The position numbers were made by a program, and so were the translations under genes. The notes under the pieces are model-generated. The model was not told where the DNA came from, made no database searches, and saw only the letters and a program-made list of their open reading frames with translations. DNA of 64,000 nucleotides, taken from assembly GCA_016208415.1 (NCBI GenBank), contig JACQYB010000024.1:1-64000 (forward strand), read 5' to 3'. This stretch comes from Betaproteobacteria bacterium. GTDB lineage: Bacteria; Pseudomonadota; Gammaproteobacteria; Burkholderiales; Rhodocyclaceae. Shown one piece after another: positions 31,664-40,282 of this stretch; within the stretch, counting starts at the first letter, position 1; the number at the start of each line of letters is the position of its first letter.

Positions 31664-31777
31664 GCCCATCTGATCGGCCACGACGGGAGCGCCATCCACC
31701 GCGTCGATCTTGCCTTTCTCGACGACGACGATGGACAGTCGCTCCTTGACGGGAATGGGGCTGCGAGGCGGCAGTAG
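31664..31777 (-). pseudogene. cas1: Remnant of the N-terminus of type I-E Cas1
   Basis: Thirty-eight leftward codons read as the start of Cas1e: LLPPRSPIPVKERLSIV, then EKGKID, VDGA and a VVAD segment. These match the PIPVKERLS...GQIDVxDGAFV opening of type I-E Cas1 from memory of the family. An upstream in-frame TGA, the absence of a start codon and loss of all similarity after the fragment show it is a relic. It sits directly downstream of the PIN-domain toxin gene. No other cas gene or CRISPR array is present. Confidence 0.75.
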
Positions 31778-31791
31778 GCAGCGTACGCCTG

Positions 31792-32286
31792 CTACTCACC
31801 AAGTCTGGCCAACACGCCCTCCACCAACTCGGTGGAGAAGTAATAACCCGACGCCTGCAAGACTTCGATACGGTCTCGCAACGAGGGGAGGACCCCGCCC
31901 TCGCGTGCGCGCAGCAACAATCCGAGCGTGCCGACGATGGGCAGCCCAAGTGCGCGTGCCACGCGGCGACCGCGCTTCTCGTCCATCAGGAGGGTAGCCG
32001 AGCGCTGCAACCCCAGGACGACGGAGTTGCGTTCGCCAACGTCCAGTCCCGCCTGGAGCACCGCCTCGGGAATGGCGACCGGATCGCCGACCAGCTTCAG
32101 ATGACCCGCATCGAGGCCAGCCTGCAGGCGTCGGGCTTCTTCCGCCCGGGGGCTGCGAGTGATCTCCCGCCATACGGAAGTCGCCACCAGCATCTCGGCG
32201 AAGTAGCGGGTTGGCAGGCCCAGGAGATCCAGCCGCGCGAGGGCGATGAGCGGGCCGCTATCCGCGATCAGCAAGGGTGCGGACAT
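31792..32286 (-). CDS. PIN-like toxin (DUF3368 family)
   Basis: This 164-residue protein has acidic residues in PIN order: the N-terminal LLIADSGPLIALARLDLL, the central DVGERNSVVLGL and LLMDEKRGRRVARALG. These place it with DUF3368 PIN-like nucleases, usually toxins paired with UPF0175 antitoxins. It overlaps the antitoxin gene by 29 bp and is translated after it. Its target RNA is unknown. Confidence 0.85.
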   Translation of the reverse strand: MSAPLLIADSGPLIALARLDLLGLPTRYFAEMLVATSVWREITRSPRAEEARRLQAGLDAGHLKLVGDPVAIPEAVLQAGLDVGERNSVVLGLQRSATLLMDEKRGRRVARALGLPIVGTLGLLLRAREGGVLPSLRDRIEVLQASGYYFSTELVEGVLARLGE

Positions 32287-32599
32287 ACTTCATTTCTTCT
32301 TCGAATTCTTCCGCGCGGTAGCGAACGACCGGAATGAGGCGCCTGCCCAATTCGTCGATCATCTCCTCGATGCTCAGTCCGGCGATGCGCGCCGCGATCC
32401 CCAGACTGACCTGTTCCCGGTCGAACAGCCCGACCGCCAACTCAAGCCGCACCTCCCGGGCTTCAAGACCTTGCCCCATCGGGATAGTCATGAGGACGGG
32501 CTCGCCATTCTCGACGATCAGCGCCGGTTCGCCGCGCCTGGCGTCGGCCAGCACGTTCTGCGGCTCGTTGCGCATTTCATCAGTGGTCAAGGTATGCAT
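32258..32599 (-). CDS. Antitoxin: Phd/YefM-like N-terminus with UPF0175 C-terminus
   Basis: This protein is 113 residues from the ATG at 32599, which has a GAGAGGG site. Residues about 1-45 (DARRGEPALIVENGEPVLMTIP) resemble the DNA-binding fold of Phd/YefM antitoxins. Residues about 50-105 (EVRLELAVGLFDREQVSLG, AARIAGLSIEEMIDELGRR) are UPF0175. It lies upstream of and overlaps the DUF3368 toxin, the standard antitoxin-first order. It should neutralise the PIN protein and repress the pair's own promoter (inference from family behaviour). Confidence 0.82.
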   Translation of the reverse strand: MHTLTTDEMRNEPQNVLADARRGEPALIVENGEPVLMTIPMGQGLEAREVRLELAVGLFDREQVSLGIAARIAGLSIEEMIDELGRRLIPVVRYRAEEFEEEMKYVRTLADRG

Positions 32600-32763
32600 G
32601 GTGCGAACCCTCTCTTTGCGCGTCATTCGGGTTGAAGCTTAACGCAGGCGCCGCGGGTGGGGAAAGCCGGGCAACAGCAGGCACGAGCCGCCCCCACGTG
32701 CGCGCGGGCTCAACGCCTTTCGGGATCAAAGATCGGGACACCCGCGCATGGGGCGGCGCCCGC

Positions 32764-33705
32764 TCAGCCCGACAATCGTTCGCGGAAATACCCGATGGTC
32801 TCGCGCAGCCCGTCTTCCAGGCATACGGTGGGCTGCCAGCCGAGTTGGCGGCGCGCCAGGGAGATGTCGGGCTGGCGCCGGCAGGGGTCGTCCTGGGGCA
32901 GGGGGAGGAAGACCAGTGGCGACCGGGAGCCGGTGAGGCGCAGGACCATCTCCGCCAGTTCACGTACCGCAAATTCGCCCGGGTTGCCCAGGTTCACCGG
33001 GCCGGCGAAGCCGTCCCCGCAGCCCATCATGCGCACCAGGCCGTCGATCAGGTCCGAGACGAAACAGAAGGATCGCGTCTGGGCGCCGTCGCCGTAGAGG
33101 GTGATGGGCTCGCCGCGCAGCGCCTGGACGATGAAGTTGGACACCACGCGCCCGTCGGCGAGCGCCATGCGCGGGCCGTAGGTATTGAAGATGCGCACCA
33201 CCTTGATGTCGAGCGCGTGCTGGCGGCGGTAGTCGAAGAACAGGGTCTCGGCGCAGCGCTTGCCCTCGTCGTAGCAGGCGCGCGGCCCGAGGGGATTGAC
33301 GCGCCCGACGTAGCTTTCCGGCTGCGGATGGACATCCGGATCGCCATAGACCTCGCTGGTGGAGGCCTGGAGGATGCGCGCCCTGGTGCGCCGCGCCAGC
33401 CCGAGCATGTTGATGGCCCCATGCACCGTGGTCTTGACGGTCTGCACCGGATCGGACTGGTAGTGGATGGGGCTGGCGGGGCAGGCCAGGTTGTAGATCT
33501 GATCCACCTCCACGTACAGCGGGAAAGTGACGTCGTGTCGCAGCAGCTCGAAGTTCGGCCGACCGAGCAGGTGGGCCACGTTGTCCTTGGCTCCGGTGAA
33601 GAAGTTGTCCACGCACAGCACGTCGCAGCCGTCGGCGAGCAGGCGCTCGCACAGGAACGATCCGATGAACCCGGCGCCCCCCGTCACCAGCACACGATTA
33701 CGCAT
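32764..33705 (-). CDS. NAD-dependent epimerase/dehydratase, UDP-glucuronate decarboxylase-like
   Basis: This 313-residue extended SDR protein has the NAD-binding [15 protein letters not shown], the catalytic Ser/Thr region [18 protein letters not shown], and YDEGKR as the YxxxK motif. Closest in feel to UDP-xylose synthase ([27 protein letters not shown]), it would supply a UDP-pentose for envelope polysaccharide. The start is ATG 33705 with GGGGGG upstream. After its stop comes a degenerate copy of the 25-bp repeat motif (32715-32763). Confidence 0.9.
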   Translation of the reverse strand: MRNRVLVTGGAGFIGSFLCERLLADGCDVLCVDNFFTGAKDNVAHLLGRPNFELLRHDVTFPLYVEVDQIYNLACPASPIHYQSDPVQTVKTTVHGAINMLGLARRTRARILQASTSEVYGDPDVHPQPESYVGRVNPLGPRACYDEGKRCAETLFFDYRRQHALDIKVVRIFNTYGPRMALADGRVVSNFIVQALRGEPITLYGDGAQTRSFCFVSDLIDGLVRMMGCGDGFAGPVNLGNPGEFAVRELAEMVLRLTGSRSPLVFLPLPQDDPCRRQPDISLARRQLGWQPTVCLEDGLRETIGYFRERLSG

Positions 33706-33753
33706 GGACCCCCCGATCACCGCGGCGCTGCCCCCGGGCGGAGCCAGCCCGCC

Positions 33754-33829
33754 TCAGCGAAAACGCGGACCTCGCCGCTCGCCGAAATCCCCGACGCGTG
33801 CCGCTCCATCAAGACGCGGACAAGCCCGC
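33754..33829 (-). repeat. 25-bp tandem repeat array C (3 units) directly after the ppa stop
   Basis: Read leftward from the ppa TGA, three units of 25-26 bp follow. Units 1 and 3 have GCGG-N6-CCGC stems followed by GTCTTGA or GTTTTCG; unit 2 is decayed. The last codons of ppa (GACAAGCCGGCGTTT) themselves resemble the 3' half of a unit, so the repeat may have reached into the gene. Confidence 0.78.
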
Positions 33830-34378
33830 TCAAAACGCCGGCTTGTCCTTGGCATCGTTGAAGCGGCGCACCCCTTCCATGACCTCGCCCTTGGCTTCCT
33901 CCGCCCCCACCCAGCCGACCACCTTCACGAATTTCCCGGGCTCCAGGTCCTTGTAATGCTCGAAGAAGTGGGAGATCTGGTGCAGGGTGATGTGCGGCAG
34001 GTCCCGCGGCGACTCCACGCTGCGGTACACGGGCGTGAGCTTGTCCACCGGCACCGCCAGCAGCTTGGCATCATCGCCGGCCTCGTCGGACATCCTGAGC
34101 ATGCCGATGGGGCGGCAACGCACCACCACCCCCGGCGGCAGCGCGAACTGGCACATCACCAGCACGTCCACCGGATCGCCGTCACCGGCGATGGTGTGGG
34201 GGATGTAGCCGTAGTTGCAGGGGTAGTGCATGGCGGTGGACATGAAGCGATCGACGAAGATGGCGCCCGAGTCCTTGTCCACCTCGTACTTGATCGGCTC
34301 GGCGTGCATCGGGATTTCGATGACGACGTTGAAATCGCTGGGCAAATCCTTGCCGGATGGCACGCTCGAGAGCCCCAT
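33830..34378 (-). CDS. ppa: Inorganic pyrophosphatase (family I)
   Basis: This 182-residue hexameric-type enzyme has the metal-binding signature DGDPVDVLV and NYGYIPHTIAGDG. It hydrolyses pyrophosphate to drive biosynthesis. Its final residues DKPAF are encoded by sequence resembling the repeat array that follows, so the C-terminus may have been remodelled. It stands alone between the epimerase gene and copper genes. Confidence 0.96.
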   Translation of the reverse strand: MGLSSVPSGKDLPSDFNVVIEIPMHAEPIKYEVDKDSGAIFVDRFMSTAMHYPCNYGYIPHTIAGDGDPVDVLVMCQFALPPGVVVRCRPIGMLRMSDEAGDDAKLLAVPVDKLTPVYRSVESPRDLPHITLHQISHFFEHYKDLEPGKFVKVVGWVGAEEAKGEVMEGVRRFNDAKDKPAF

Positions 34379-34481
34379 GCTCTTTTCCCTCGAAATGAAG
34401 TCCGCGCATTATAGCGGCTGCCCCCCGCCCTCCCGGGTGGGGGCGGTGGACGGGCGCCCGGGCTGAACGCGACCCGTGCCG

Positions 34482-34688
34482 CTAGCCCGCCTCGAAGCCG
34501 GCGTCGGTGATGGCACCGCGCAGGGCCTCAAGCCCTACCTGCGCCGGATCAAATTCCACCCGCGCCTCGCCCCTTTCCAGCGAGACTTCGGCCTTCGCCA
34601 CGCCGGGCAGCCCCTGCAGCACGCCGGTGACGCTCTTCACGCAACCCCCGCAACTCATGCCGCCGACCTTGATGGTGGTGTTTTCCAT
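34482..34688 (-). CDS. copZ: Heavy-metal-associated domain copper chaperone
   Basis: This 68-residue single HMA domain has the metal-binding MSCGGCVKSV, and is probably a CopZ-like copper shuttle. It lies 37 nt behind the copper ATPase and is presumably co-transcribed with it. Symbol assigned by context. Confidence 0.88.
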   Translation of the reverse strand: MENTTIKVGGMSCGGCVKSVTGVLQGLPGVAKAEVSLERGEARVEFDPAQVGLEALRGAITDAGFEAG

Positions 34689-34725
34689 GTTGCTCCTCTC
34701 CGGATGAAACGGGCGCTCACACCCG

Positions 34726-37125
34726 TCAGGACTGGGGCTGCAGCGGCTTCCAGCGCCGCAGCAACAGCGAATTGCTCACCACGGACACCGAACTCATGGC
34801 CATGGCCGCACCGGCGATGACCGGATTGAGGAAGCCCAGCGCCGCCAGCGGAATGCCCAGCACGTTGTAGATGAAGGCAAAGAACAGGTTCTGGCGGATC
34901 TTGCGCAGCGTGGCGCGCGACAGGTCGATGGAGTCCACCACGCTGGTGAGGTCGTTGCGCATGAGCGTCACGTCCGCCGCCTCGACCGCCACGTCGGCGC
35001 CCGAACCCACGGCAAAGCTCACGTCCGCCGCCGCCAGGGCCGGGGCGTCGTTGATGCCGTCGCCGGCCATGCCCACGCGCCGCCCGCCGTTGCGCAGCGC
35101 CGCCACGGCCCGGGCCTTGTCCTGGGGCAGGACCTCTGCACGCACGTCGGCGATGCCCGCCTCGCGGGCGATGGCGGCGGCGGTGGCGGCGTTGTCGCCG
35201 GTGAGCATCACCACCTCCACGCCGCGGCTGCGCAGGCGCGCCACGGCCCGGCGCGACGTGTCCCGCAGCCGGTCGGCGATAGCGAACACGCCCAGCGGCG
35301 CCCCGTTGCGCCCCACGCACACCAGGCTCTTGCCGGCCGACTGCAGGGGTTCCAGCAGCGCGGCGGGGAGGGGCATGCCCGCGTCCGCCAGCAGCGCCGG
35401 GGAGCCCATCAGGACCGCCTCGCCGTCCACCGTGCCGGAAAGGCCCCGGCCGGACTCGGTGTGGATTTGCGTGGCGGGCGTCGGGGCAATGCCTTGGCTG
35501 CGCGCGTGGGCCACCACCGCCTCGGCCAGGGGGTGGTCGGAGCCCTGCCCCAGCGCCGCGGCGGCCGCCAGCAGGGCCGCGACAGGGACGCCGTCCAGGG
35601 GCTGCACGTCGGTAACCACCGGGCGGCCCTCGGTAAGCGTGCCGGTCTTGTCCACCGCCAGCACCTGCACCCGCTCCGCCAGTTCCAGCGCCTCGGCGTT
35701 CTTCACCAGGATGCCCGCCGCGGCGCCCCGCCCCGTGCCCACCATGATGGCCGTGGGCGTGGCCAGGCCCAGGGCGCAGGGGCAGGCGATCACCAGCACC
35801 GCCACGGCATTGACCAGCGCGGTGGTGAAATCCCCGCCGGCGAACCACCAGCCGCCGAAGGTCACCAGCGCCACGGCGCACACCGCCGGCACGAAGATCG
35901 CGGACACCCGGTCCGCCAGCCGCTGCACCGGCGCCTTGGAGCCCTGGGCCTGCTCCACCATGCGGATGATGGCCGCCAGCACCGTGGCCCCGCCCACGCC
36001 GGTGGCGCGGGCCCGCAACAGTCCGCTGCCGTTGACGGTGGCGGCGAAGACCTTGTCGCCGGCGTGCTTGCTGCGCGGCATGCTCTCGCCGGTGAGCATG
36101 GACTCATTGACGCCGGAACTGCCCTCCAGCACGACGCCGTCCACCGGCACGGCGGCGCCGGCGCGCACAACGAAGACGTCGCCGGGATGGAGGCCGTCCA
36201 CCGGCACCTCCACCACCGCGCCGTTGCGTTCCACCAGGGCGGTGGAAGGACGCAACGACATGAGCGCCTCGATGGCCGCCGAGGTGCGCGCCTTGGCGCG
36301 GGCCTCCAACAGCTTGCCCATGAGGATGAGGGTGATGATGGTGGCCGAGGCCTCGTAATAAACATGCTGGTGATGCAGCCCCAGCAGGGTCACCAGCAGG
36401 CTGTAGAAATAGGCCATGCTGGTGCCCAGGGCCACCAGCACGTCCATGTTGCCAGCCCCGCCGCGCAGGGCGTTCCAGGCGCTGACGTAGAAGAGCCGCC
36501 CGATCCAGAACTGCACCGGCGTGGCCAGGGCCAGTTGCAGCCCGCGCGGCAGAATGTCGCCGTGGGCGCCGGCGCCAAACATCCACAGCATCTGCGCCAC
36601 CAGCGGCGCCGTCAGGGCCAGGGAAATCCAGAAGCGGCGCAGCTCCGCCCGGTAGGCGTCGGCCTTGCGCGCCTTCTCCGCGGCGTGGCCGCCCGCTTCG
36701 AGCAGACGCGCCTCGTAGCCGGCGCGACGCACCGTGGCGATCATCGCGGCGGGGTCCGTGAACCCGGGCACATGGCGGATGAGCGCCCGCTCGCTGGCCA
36801 GATTGACGCTCGCCTCCACGCCGGGGAGGGCGTTGAGCACCTTCTCGATGCGCGTGGCGCAGGCGGCGCACGTCATGCCTTCCAGGCCCAGTTCCACCGT
36901 CCGGGGCGGCACGGCGAAGCCGGTCTTGCGGATGGTCTCCACCAGTTGGGGCGGCGCCACGGCTCCGGCGTCGAACTCGATGTGGGCGCGCTCGGCGGCG
37001 AAATTCACCGCCGCCGCCACGCCCGGCAGACGATTGAGCGTGCGTTCGATGCGCGCCGCGCAAGCGGCACAGGTCATGCCCTCGATGGGCAGGTCCAGGG
37101 TGTCGCGGATGCCGGCCTCGGCCAT
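34726..37125 (-). CDS. copA: Copper-exporting P1B-type ATPase
   Basis: This 799-residue protein has two N-terminal HMA domains (MTCAACAARI and MTCAACATRI) and eight membrane helices. The transmembrane site is CPC (ACPCALGLATP), the phosphorylation motif DKTGTLTEG, the P1B marker SDHPLAEAV, and the hinge GDGINDAPALA. It exports Cu(I) from the cytoplasm. The copper chaperone gene follows. A MerR-type dyad lies upstream at 37214-37236. It is distinct from the partial CcoI-type ATPase at the right edge. Confidence 0.95.
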   Translation of the reverse strand: MAEAGIRDTLDLPIEGMTCAACAARIERTLNRLPGVAAAVNFAAERAHIEFDAGAVAPPQLVETIRKTGFAVPPRTVELGLEGMTCAACATRIEKVLNALPGVEASVNLASERALIRHVPGFTDPAAMIATVRRAGYEARLLEAGGHAAEKARKADAYRAELRRFWISLALTAPLVAQMLWMFGAGAHGDILPRGLQLALATPVQFWIGRLFYVSAWNALRGGAGNMDVLVALGTSMAYFYSLLVTLLGLHHQHVYYEASATIITLILMGKLLEARAKARTSAAIEALMSLRPSTALVERNGAVVEVPVDGLHPGDVFVVRAGAAVPVDGVVLEGSSGVNESMLTGESMPRSKHAGDKVFAATVNGSGLLRARATGVGGATVLAAIIRMVEQAQGSKAPVQRLADRVSAIFVPAVCAVALVTFGGWWFAGGDFTTALVNAVAVLVIACPCALGLATPTAIMVGTGRGAAAGILVKNAEALELAERVQVLAVDKTGTLTEGRPVVTDVQPLDGVPVAALLAAAAALGQGSDHPLAEAVVAHARSQGIAPTPATQIHTESGRGLSGTVDGEAVLMGSPALLADAGMPLPAALLEPLQSAGKSLVCVGRNGAPLGVFAIADRLRDTSRRAVARLRSRGVEVVMLTGDNAATAAAIAREAGIADVRAEVLPQDKARAVAALRNGGRRVGMAGDGINDAPALAAADVSFAVGSGADVAVEAADVTLMRNDLTSVVDSIDLSRATLRKIRQNLFFAFIYNVLGIPLAALGFLNPVIAGAAMAMSSVSVVSNSLLLRRWKPLQPQS

Positions 37126-37213
37126 GGCTTAATCGCAGAAAACGGGCTGGAGTTGGTCGGTGGGCGGAGTCGGTGCCGGGGCGTTCCAGGGCATGGGTCA
37201 GGTTCGGAAATGA

Positions 37214-37236
37214 GAAGGCTTGTAGTATAAGCCTTC
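37214..37236. promoter_or_regulatory. Perfect 8-7-8 inverted repeat upstream of copA
   Basis: GAAGGCTT and AAGCCTTC are separated by seven bases, the arm and spacer geometry of CueR/MerR operators. It lies about 90 nt upstream of copA and about 30 nt beyond the usp stop. It may be a copper-responsive operator; without a T run it is a poor terminator. No cueR gene is in the window. Confidence 0.45.
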
Positions 37237-37265
37237 CCTGATATGCTGCCGAACGCCCTTGCGCC

Positions 37266-37691
37266 CTACTTCACCAGCAGCACCGGCACCGTTGCCAGGT
37301 GCAGCACCTTCTGGGCGACGGAGCCCATCAGCGCACTCGGCACCGCGCCACGCCCGTGGGTTCCCATGGCGATCAGGTCGGCACCAAAGCGCCCGGCCAG
37401 CTTGGCGATGATCTCCGCCGGCGCACCGACATGCACATGGCGGACATGGGCCAGACCCGCGGCGGACAGTACGTCGCAGGCGCCGGCCAGAGCCTGCTCC
37501 CCTTCTTCACGATAGTAGGCATCCACCACGTCCGGCGCGACATGGGCGGTGGCAAAGGCCACGGGAATCGGCGGATGGACGAACAGCACGTCAATGCCGG
37601 GCACCTCCCGCAGCGCCCCCGCCAGGCGCGCCACCTCCTGCGCGGCACGCAGCGCGTGGTCCGATCCATCCACCGCCAACAGGATTTTCAC
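37266..37691 (-). CDS. Universal stress protein, UspA family
   Basis: This 141-residue single Usp domain has the N-terminal MKILLAVDGSDHAL and the ATP-binding GTHGRGAVPSALMGSVAQKVLHLATVPVLLV (G-2x-G-9x-G-S/T). It probably binds ATP and helps stress survival. It is separate from the FNR-driven usp at 48 kb and has no FNR box of its own. Confidence 0.93.
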   Translation of the reverse strand: MKILLAVDGSDHALRAAQEVARLAGALREVPGIDVLFVHPPIPVAFATAHVAPDVVDAYYREEGEQALAGACDVLSAAGLAHVRHVHVGAPAEIIAKLAGRFGADLIAMGTHGRGAVPSALMGSVAQKVLHLATVPVLLVK

Positions 37692-37727
37692 GTTCCGGAT
37701 CCTCGAATGAACCTTGAAACCACAGTT

Positions 37728-37871
37728 GAACCTCTTTCAACGCAGAGATCGCAGAGACGCCGAGGCCGCAGAGCAAGAACGGACATCCACCCGTGGGGTG
37801 AATGGGGCTTGCCTCGTAACGCTCTGTGTTCTCATGGTTCCCCTCCGCGTTCTCTGCGTCAAATGAGGTTC
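37728..37871. repeat. GCAGAG-type intergenic inverted repeat
   Basis: The left arm (37728-37775, with repeated GCAGAG) and right arm (37821-37871, with CTCTGCG and GAGGTTC) are imperfect complements, each starting or ending with GAACCTC-like sequence. Similar palindromes rich in GCAGAG/CTCTGCG are scattered between genes in many unrelated bacteria. No coding capacity. Confidence 0.65.
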
Positions 37872-37891
37872 TTGGGATGAATCGCATCTGC

Positions 37892-37946
37892 GGCCAGTCA
37901 AAACGCCGACCGCGCGACTCGGTGAAAACACCGCCTTGTCGACCGC
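37892..37946 (-). repeat. 25-bp tandem repeat array D (2 units) directly after the TauE/SafE stop
   Basis: Read leftward from the TGA at 37949-37947, two units (28 and 25 bp) end in GTTTTCACC and GTTTTGACTGG. The first has its own hairpin (CGGTG-TTTT-CACCG). Confidence 0.7.
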
Positions 37947-38657
37947 TCAGGTGTGGCAAACCACGCCAGCCCACAGGCGCCCGCCCAGGGTTGCCGCGTT
38001 CGCCAGGCCGAACAGGCCGAATCCCAGCACGATCAGCCCGGAGGCGACCCGCACCGCACGCTGCCGGGTGACATCGCGCAGCCGCTTGAGCAGCATGCCC
38101 GCCAGCAACAGGTTGGGCAAGGTGCCCAGCCCGAACGCCAGCATCAGCCCCGCCCCGCGCCCGGCACTGCCCGCCACCAGCGCCGTGGTCAGCACGCTAT
38201 AGACCATGCCGCACGGCAGCATACCCCACAGCGCACCCAGGGGCAGCGCCTGCCTCACCGACCGTACGGGCAGGAAGCGCGCGGTGAAGGGACGCACGTG
38301 CGCCCACAGCTTCTGTCCCAGCCGCTCCGTGAACGCCAGCGCCCCCGGCAGCCCGGTGAGATAGAGTCCCAGCCCGATGAGCATCAGGTTGGCGAGGATG
38401 TAGAGGGCCATCTGCACCGGCAGGGCGTCGTTGAGGAGCAGGCCGACGCTGCCGAGGGCGCCCATCAGTGCGCCCGTCGCCGTATAGGTGGCGATGCGCC
38501 CGAAGTTGTACGCCAGGTGCAGAGGCCACCGGGCGCGCGCCCCGTCCGTGTGCATCTGTACGGTGAGCGCGCTGACGATGCCGCCGCACATGCCGGCGCA
38601 GTGGGTTCCCCCCAGCAAACCGATGAGAAAGACGGCGATGTATCCGGTTTCAGGCAT
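37947..38657 (-). CDS. Sulfite exporter TauE/SafE family membrane protein
   Basis: This 236-residue protein has about six hydrophobic helices and the conserved GTHCAGMCGGIVSAL near the N-terminus and LWGMLPCGMVYSVL in the second half, giving Cys residues in both repeats. This DsbD-like subgroup is often found beside cbb3 oxidase or hemN genes and is suspected of copper or redox handling in oxidase assembly; the neighbourhood here agrees. Precise substrate unknown. Confidence 0.85.
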   Translation of the reverse strand: MPETGYIAVFLIGLLGGTHCAGMCGGIVSALTVQMHTDGARARWPLHLAYNFGRIATYTATGALMGALGSVGLLLNDALPVQMALYILANLMLIGLGLYLTGLPGALAFTERLGQKLWAHVRPFTARFLPVRSVRQALPLGALWGMLPCGMVYSVLTTALVAGSAGRGAGLMLAFGLGTLPNLLLAGMLLKRLRDVTRQRAVRVASGLIVLGFGLFGLANAATLGGRLWAGVVCHT

Positions 38658-38709
38658 GGGCGAATCTTTTCACAGGTGGCACGCGGAAGCGAGGTCGTCC
38701 CGGCGCCGG

Positions 38710-38744
38710 AAAAAAAATGCCGACCCCCGCAGAGGCCGGCGCAT
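38710..38744 (-). terminator. Intrinsic terminator after hemN
   Basis: Read leftward, a GC-rich stem (GCCGGCC with GGGTCGGC) is followed by ATTTTTTTT. It lies 43 nt beyond the hemN stop. Confidence 0.8.
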
Positions 38745-38786
38745 TCCCCAAGACAATTCCTCGAACCTGCGCACCCTCATGGGCGC

Positions 38787-40181
38787 TCAGATCACCTTTG
38801 AATACCGTGTCTGCACCTGCCGGGTGCGCAGGTAACGGTCGAACACCATGGCCACCGCCCGTACCAGCATGCGCCCGCGCGGCAGCACGCTGATCCACTG
38901 GTCGGACAGCTCCACCAGCCCGGCCCGCTCCATGTCCCGCAGGTCTTCGAGTTCGGCGGCGAAGTAGCTGCGGAAATCCACCAGGTGCGCGATCTCGATG
39001 GCCTCGATGGACAGTTCGAAATGGCACATCAGCGCCTGGATGATGGAGCGACGCAGGAGGTCGTCACTGGTCAGCTCAAGGCCGCGCATGACCGGAAGGC
39101 GGCCGCCATCCAGCGCGCCGTAGTATTCGTCCAGGGTGCGGTAGTTCTGGCTGTAGGTCGGGCCCATCTTGCCGATGGCCGACACGCCGAAGGCCAGCAG
39201 GTCGCACTCGGCGTAGGTGGAATAGCCCTGGAAATTGCGGTGCAGCCGCCCCTGGCGCTGGGCCACGGTAAGCTCGTCGTCCGGCTTGGCGAAGTGGTCC
39301 ATGCCGATGAACACATACCCCGCGTCGGTGAGCCGGCGGATGGCCAGTTGCAGGATCTGCAGCTTGGCGTCGGCCGATGGCAGTTCCGCCTCGACGATGC
39401 GCCGCTGAGGCTTGAACAGCGTCGGCAGGTGGGCGTAGTTGTACACCGAGATGCGATCCGGCGACAGGCGGATGACTTCTTCCAGCGTGCGGTTGAAGCT
39501 GATGACATTCTGCTTGGGCAGGCCGTAGATCAGGTCCACGCTCACCGACTTGAAGCCGCTGTCGCGCGCCGCCTCGATGACCGCGGCGGTCTCCTCCAGG
39601 GTCTGGATGCGGTTGACCGCCTTCTGCACCGTTGGGTCCACGTCCTGCACCCCGACGCTCATGCGGTTGAAGCCGAGTTCCGCCAGCAGTGCCACGGTGG
39701 CGTGGTCCACCTTGCGGGGGTCCACCTCGATCGAATACTCGCCCGCCGGCAGCAGGTTGAAATGGCTGCGGATGGTGGCCATGAGCTGGCGCAGTTCCGC
39801 GTGGCTGAGGAAGGTGGGCGTGCCACCGCCGTAGTGCAACTGCACCACGTCGCGCGAGCCTTCGAGCGCGCCGGCCTGGATCTCCATCTCTTTCGCCAGG
39901 TATTTCAGATACTTGGCGGAGCGCCCATGGTCCTTCGTAATGATCTTGTTGCAGGCGCAGTAATAGCAGATCGTGTTGCAGAAAGGGATGTGGACGTATA
40001 ATGAAAGCGGCCTGCTGATGCCCCCGACAGTGCGTTTCCCCAGCCATTGCCTGCAGGCCTCGGCATCGAACTCGGTTGTGAAACGGTCCGCCGTCGGATA
40101 AGACGTATAGCGAGGACCATTGACGTCGTAGCGTCGGATCAGTTGCGGGTCGAAGACCAGTTCGGATTGTTGCTTGATCAT
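38787..40181 (-). CDS. hemN: Oxygen-independent coproporphyrinogen III oxidase
   Basis: This radical SAM enzyme of 464 residues has the 4Fe-4S motif C-x3-C-x2-C in HIPFCNTICYYCACNK, preceded by the N-terminal LIRRYDVNGPRYTSYPTADRF typical of true HemN. It makes protoporphyrinogen for haem under anoxia. An FNR box at 40234-40247 sits 41-42 nt before the inferred start site of this gene, so anaerobic activation is expected. It is divergent from fnr. Confidence 0.97.
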   Translation of the reverse strand: MIKQQSELVFDPQLIRRYDVNGPRYTSYPTADRFTTEFDAEACRQWLGKRTVGGISRPLSLYVHIPFCNTICYYCACNKIITKDHGRSAKYLKYLAKEMEIQAGALEGSRDVVQLHYGGGTPTFLSHAELRQLMATIRSHFNLLPAGEYSIEVDPRKVDHATVALLAELGFNRMSVGVQDVDPTVQKAVNRIQTLEETAAVIEAARDSGFKSVSVDLIYGLPKQNVISFNRTLEEVIRLSPDRISVYNYAHLPTLFKPQRRIVEAELPSADAKLQILQLAIRRLTDAGYVFIGMDHFAKPDDELTVAQRQGRLHRNFQGYSTYAECDLLAFGVSAIGKMGPTYSQNYRTLDEYYGALDGGRLPVMRGLELTSDDLLRRSIIQALMCHFELSIEAIEIAHLVDFRSYFAAELEDLRDMERAGLVELSDQWISVLPRGRMLVRAVAMVFDRYLRTRQVQTRYSKVI

Positions 40182-40233
40182 TTGGGCGCCAGCCTAGGTT
40201 GCTCAACAATCACACAGACCCCCTGACCCGACG

Positions 40234-40247
40234 TTGACTTGGATCAA
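40234..40247. promoter_or_regulatory. FNR box between hemN and fnr
   Basis: TTGAC-TTGG-ATCAA is one base from the FNR consensus. For hemN its centre predicts a start near 40199, with GATTGT as a weak -10. It lies too close to the fnr start codon for class II activation of fnr and may repress it. Confidence 0.85.
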
Positions 40248-40282
40248 ACGGCTCGGGACTTGCCCGACAGGAGGCTTTCGAC

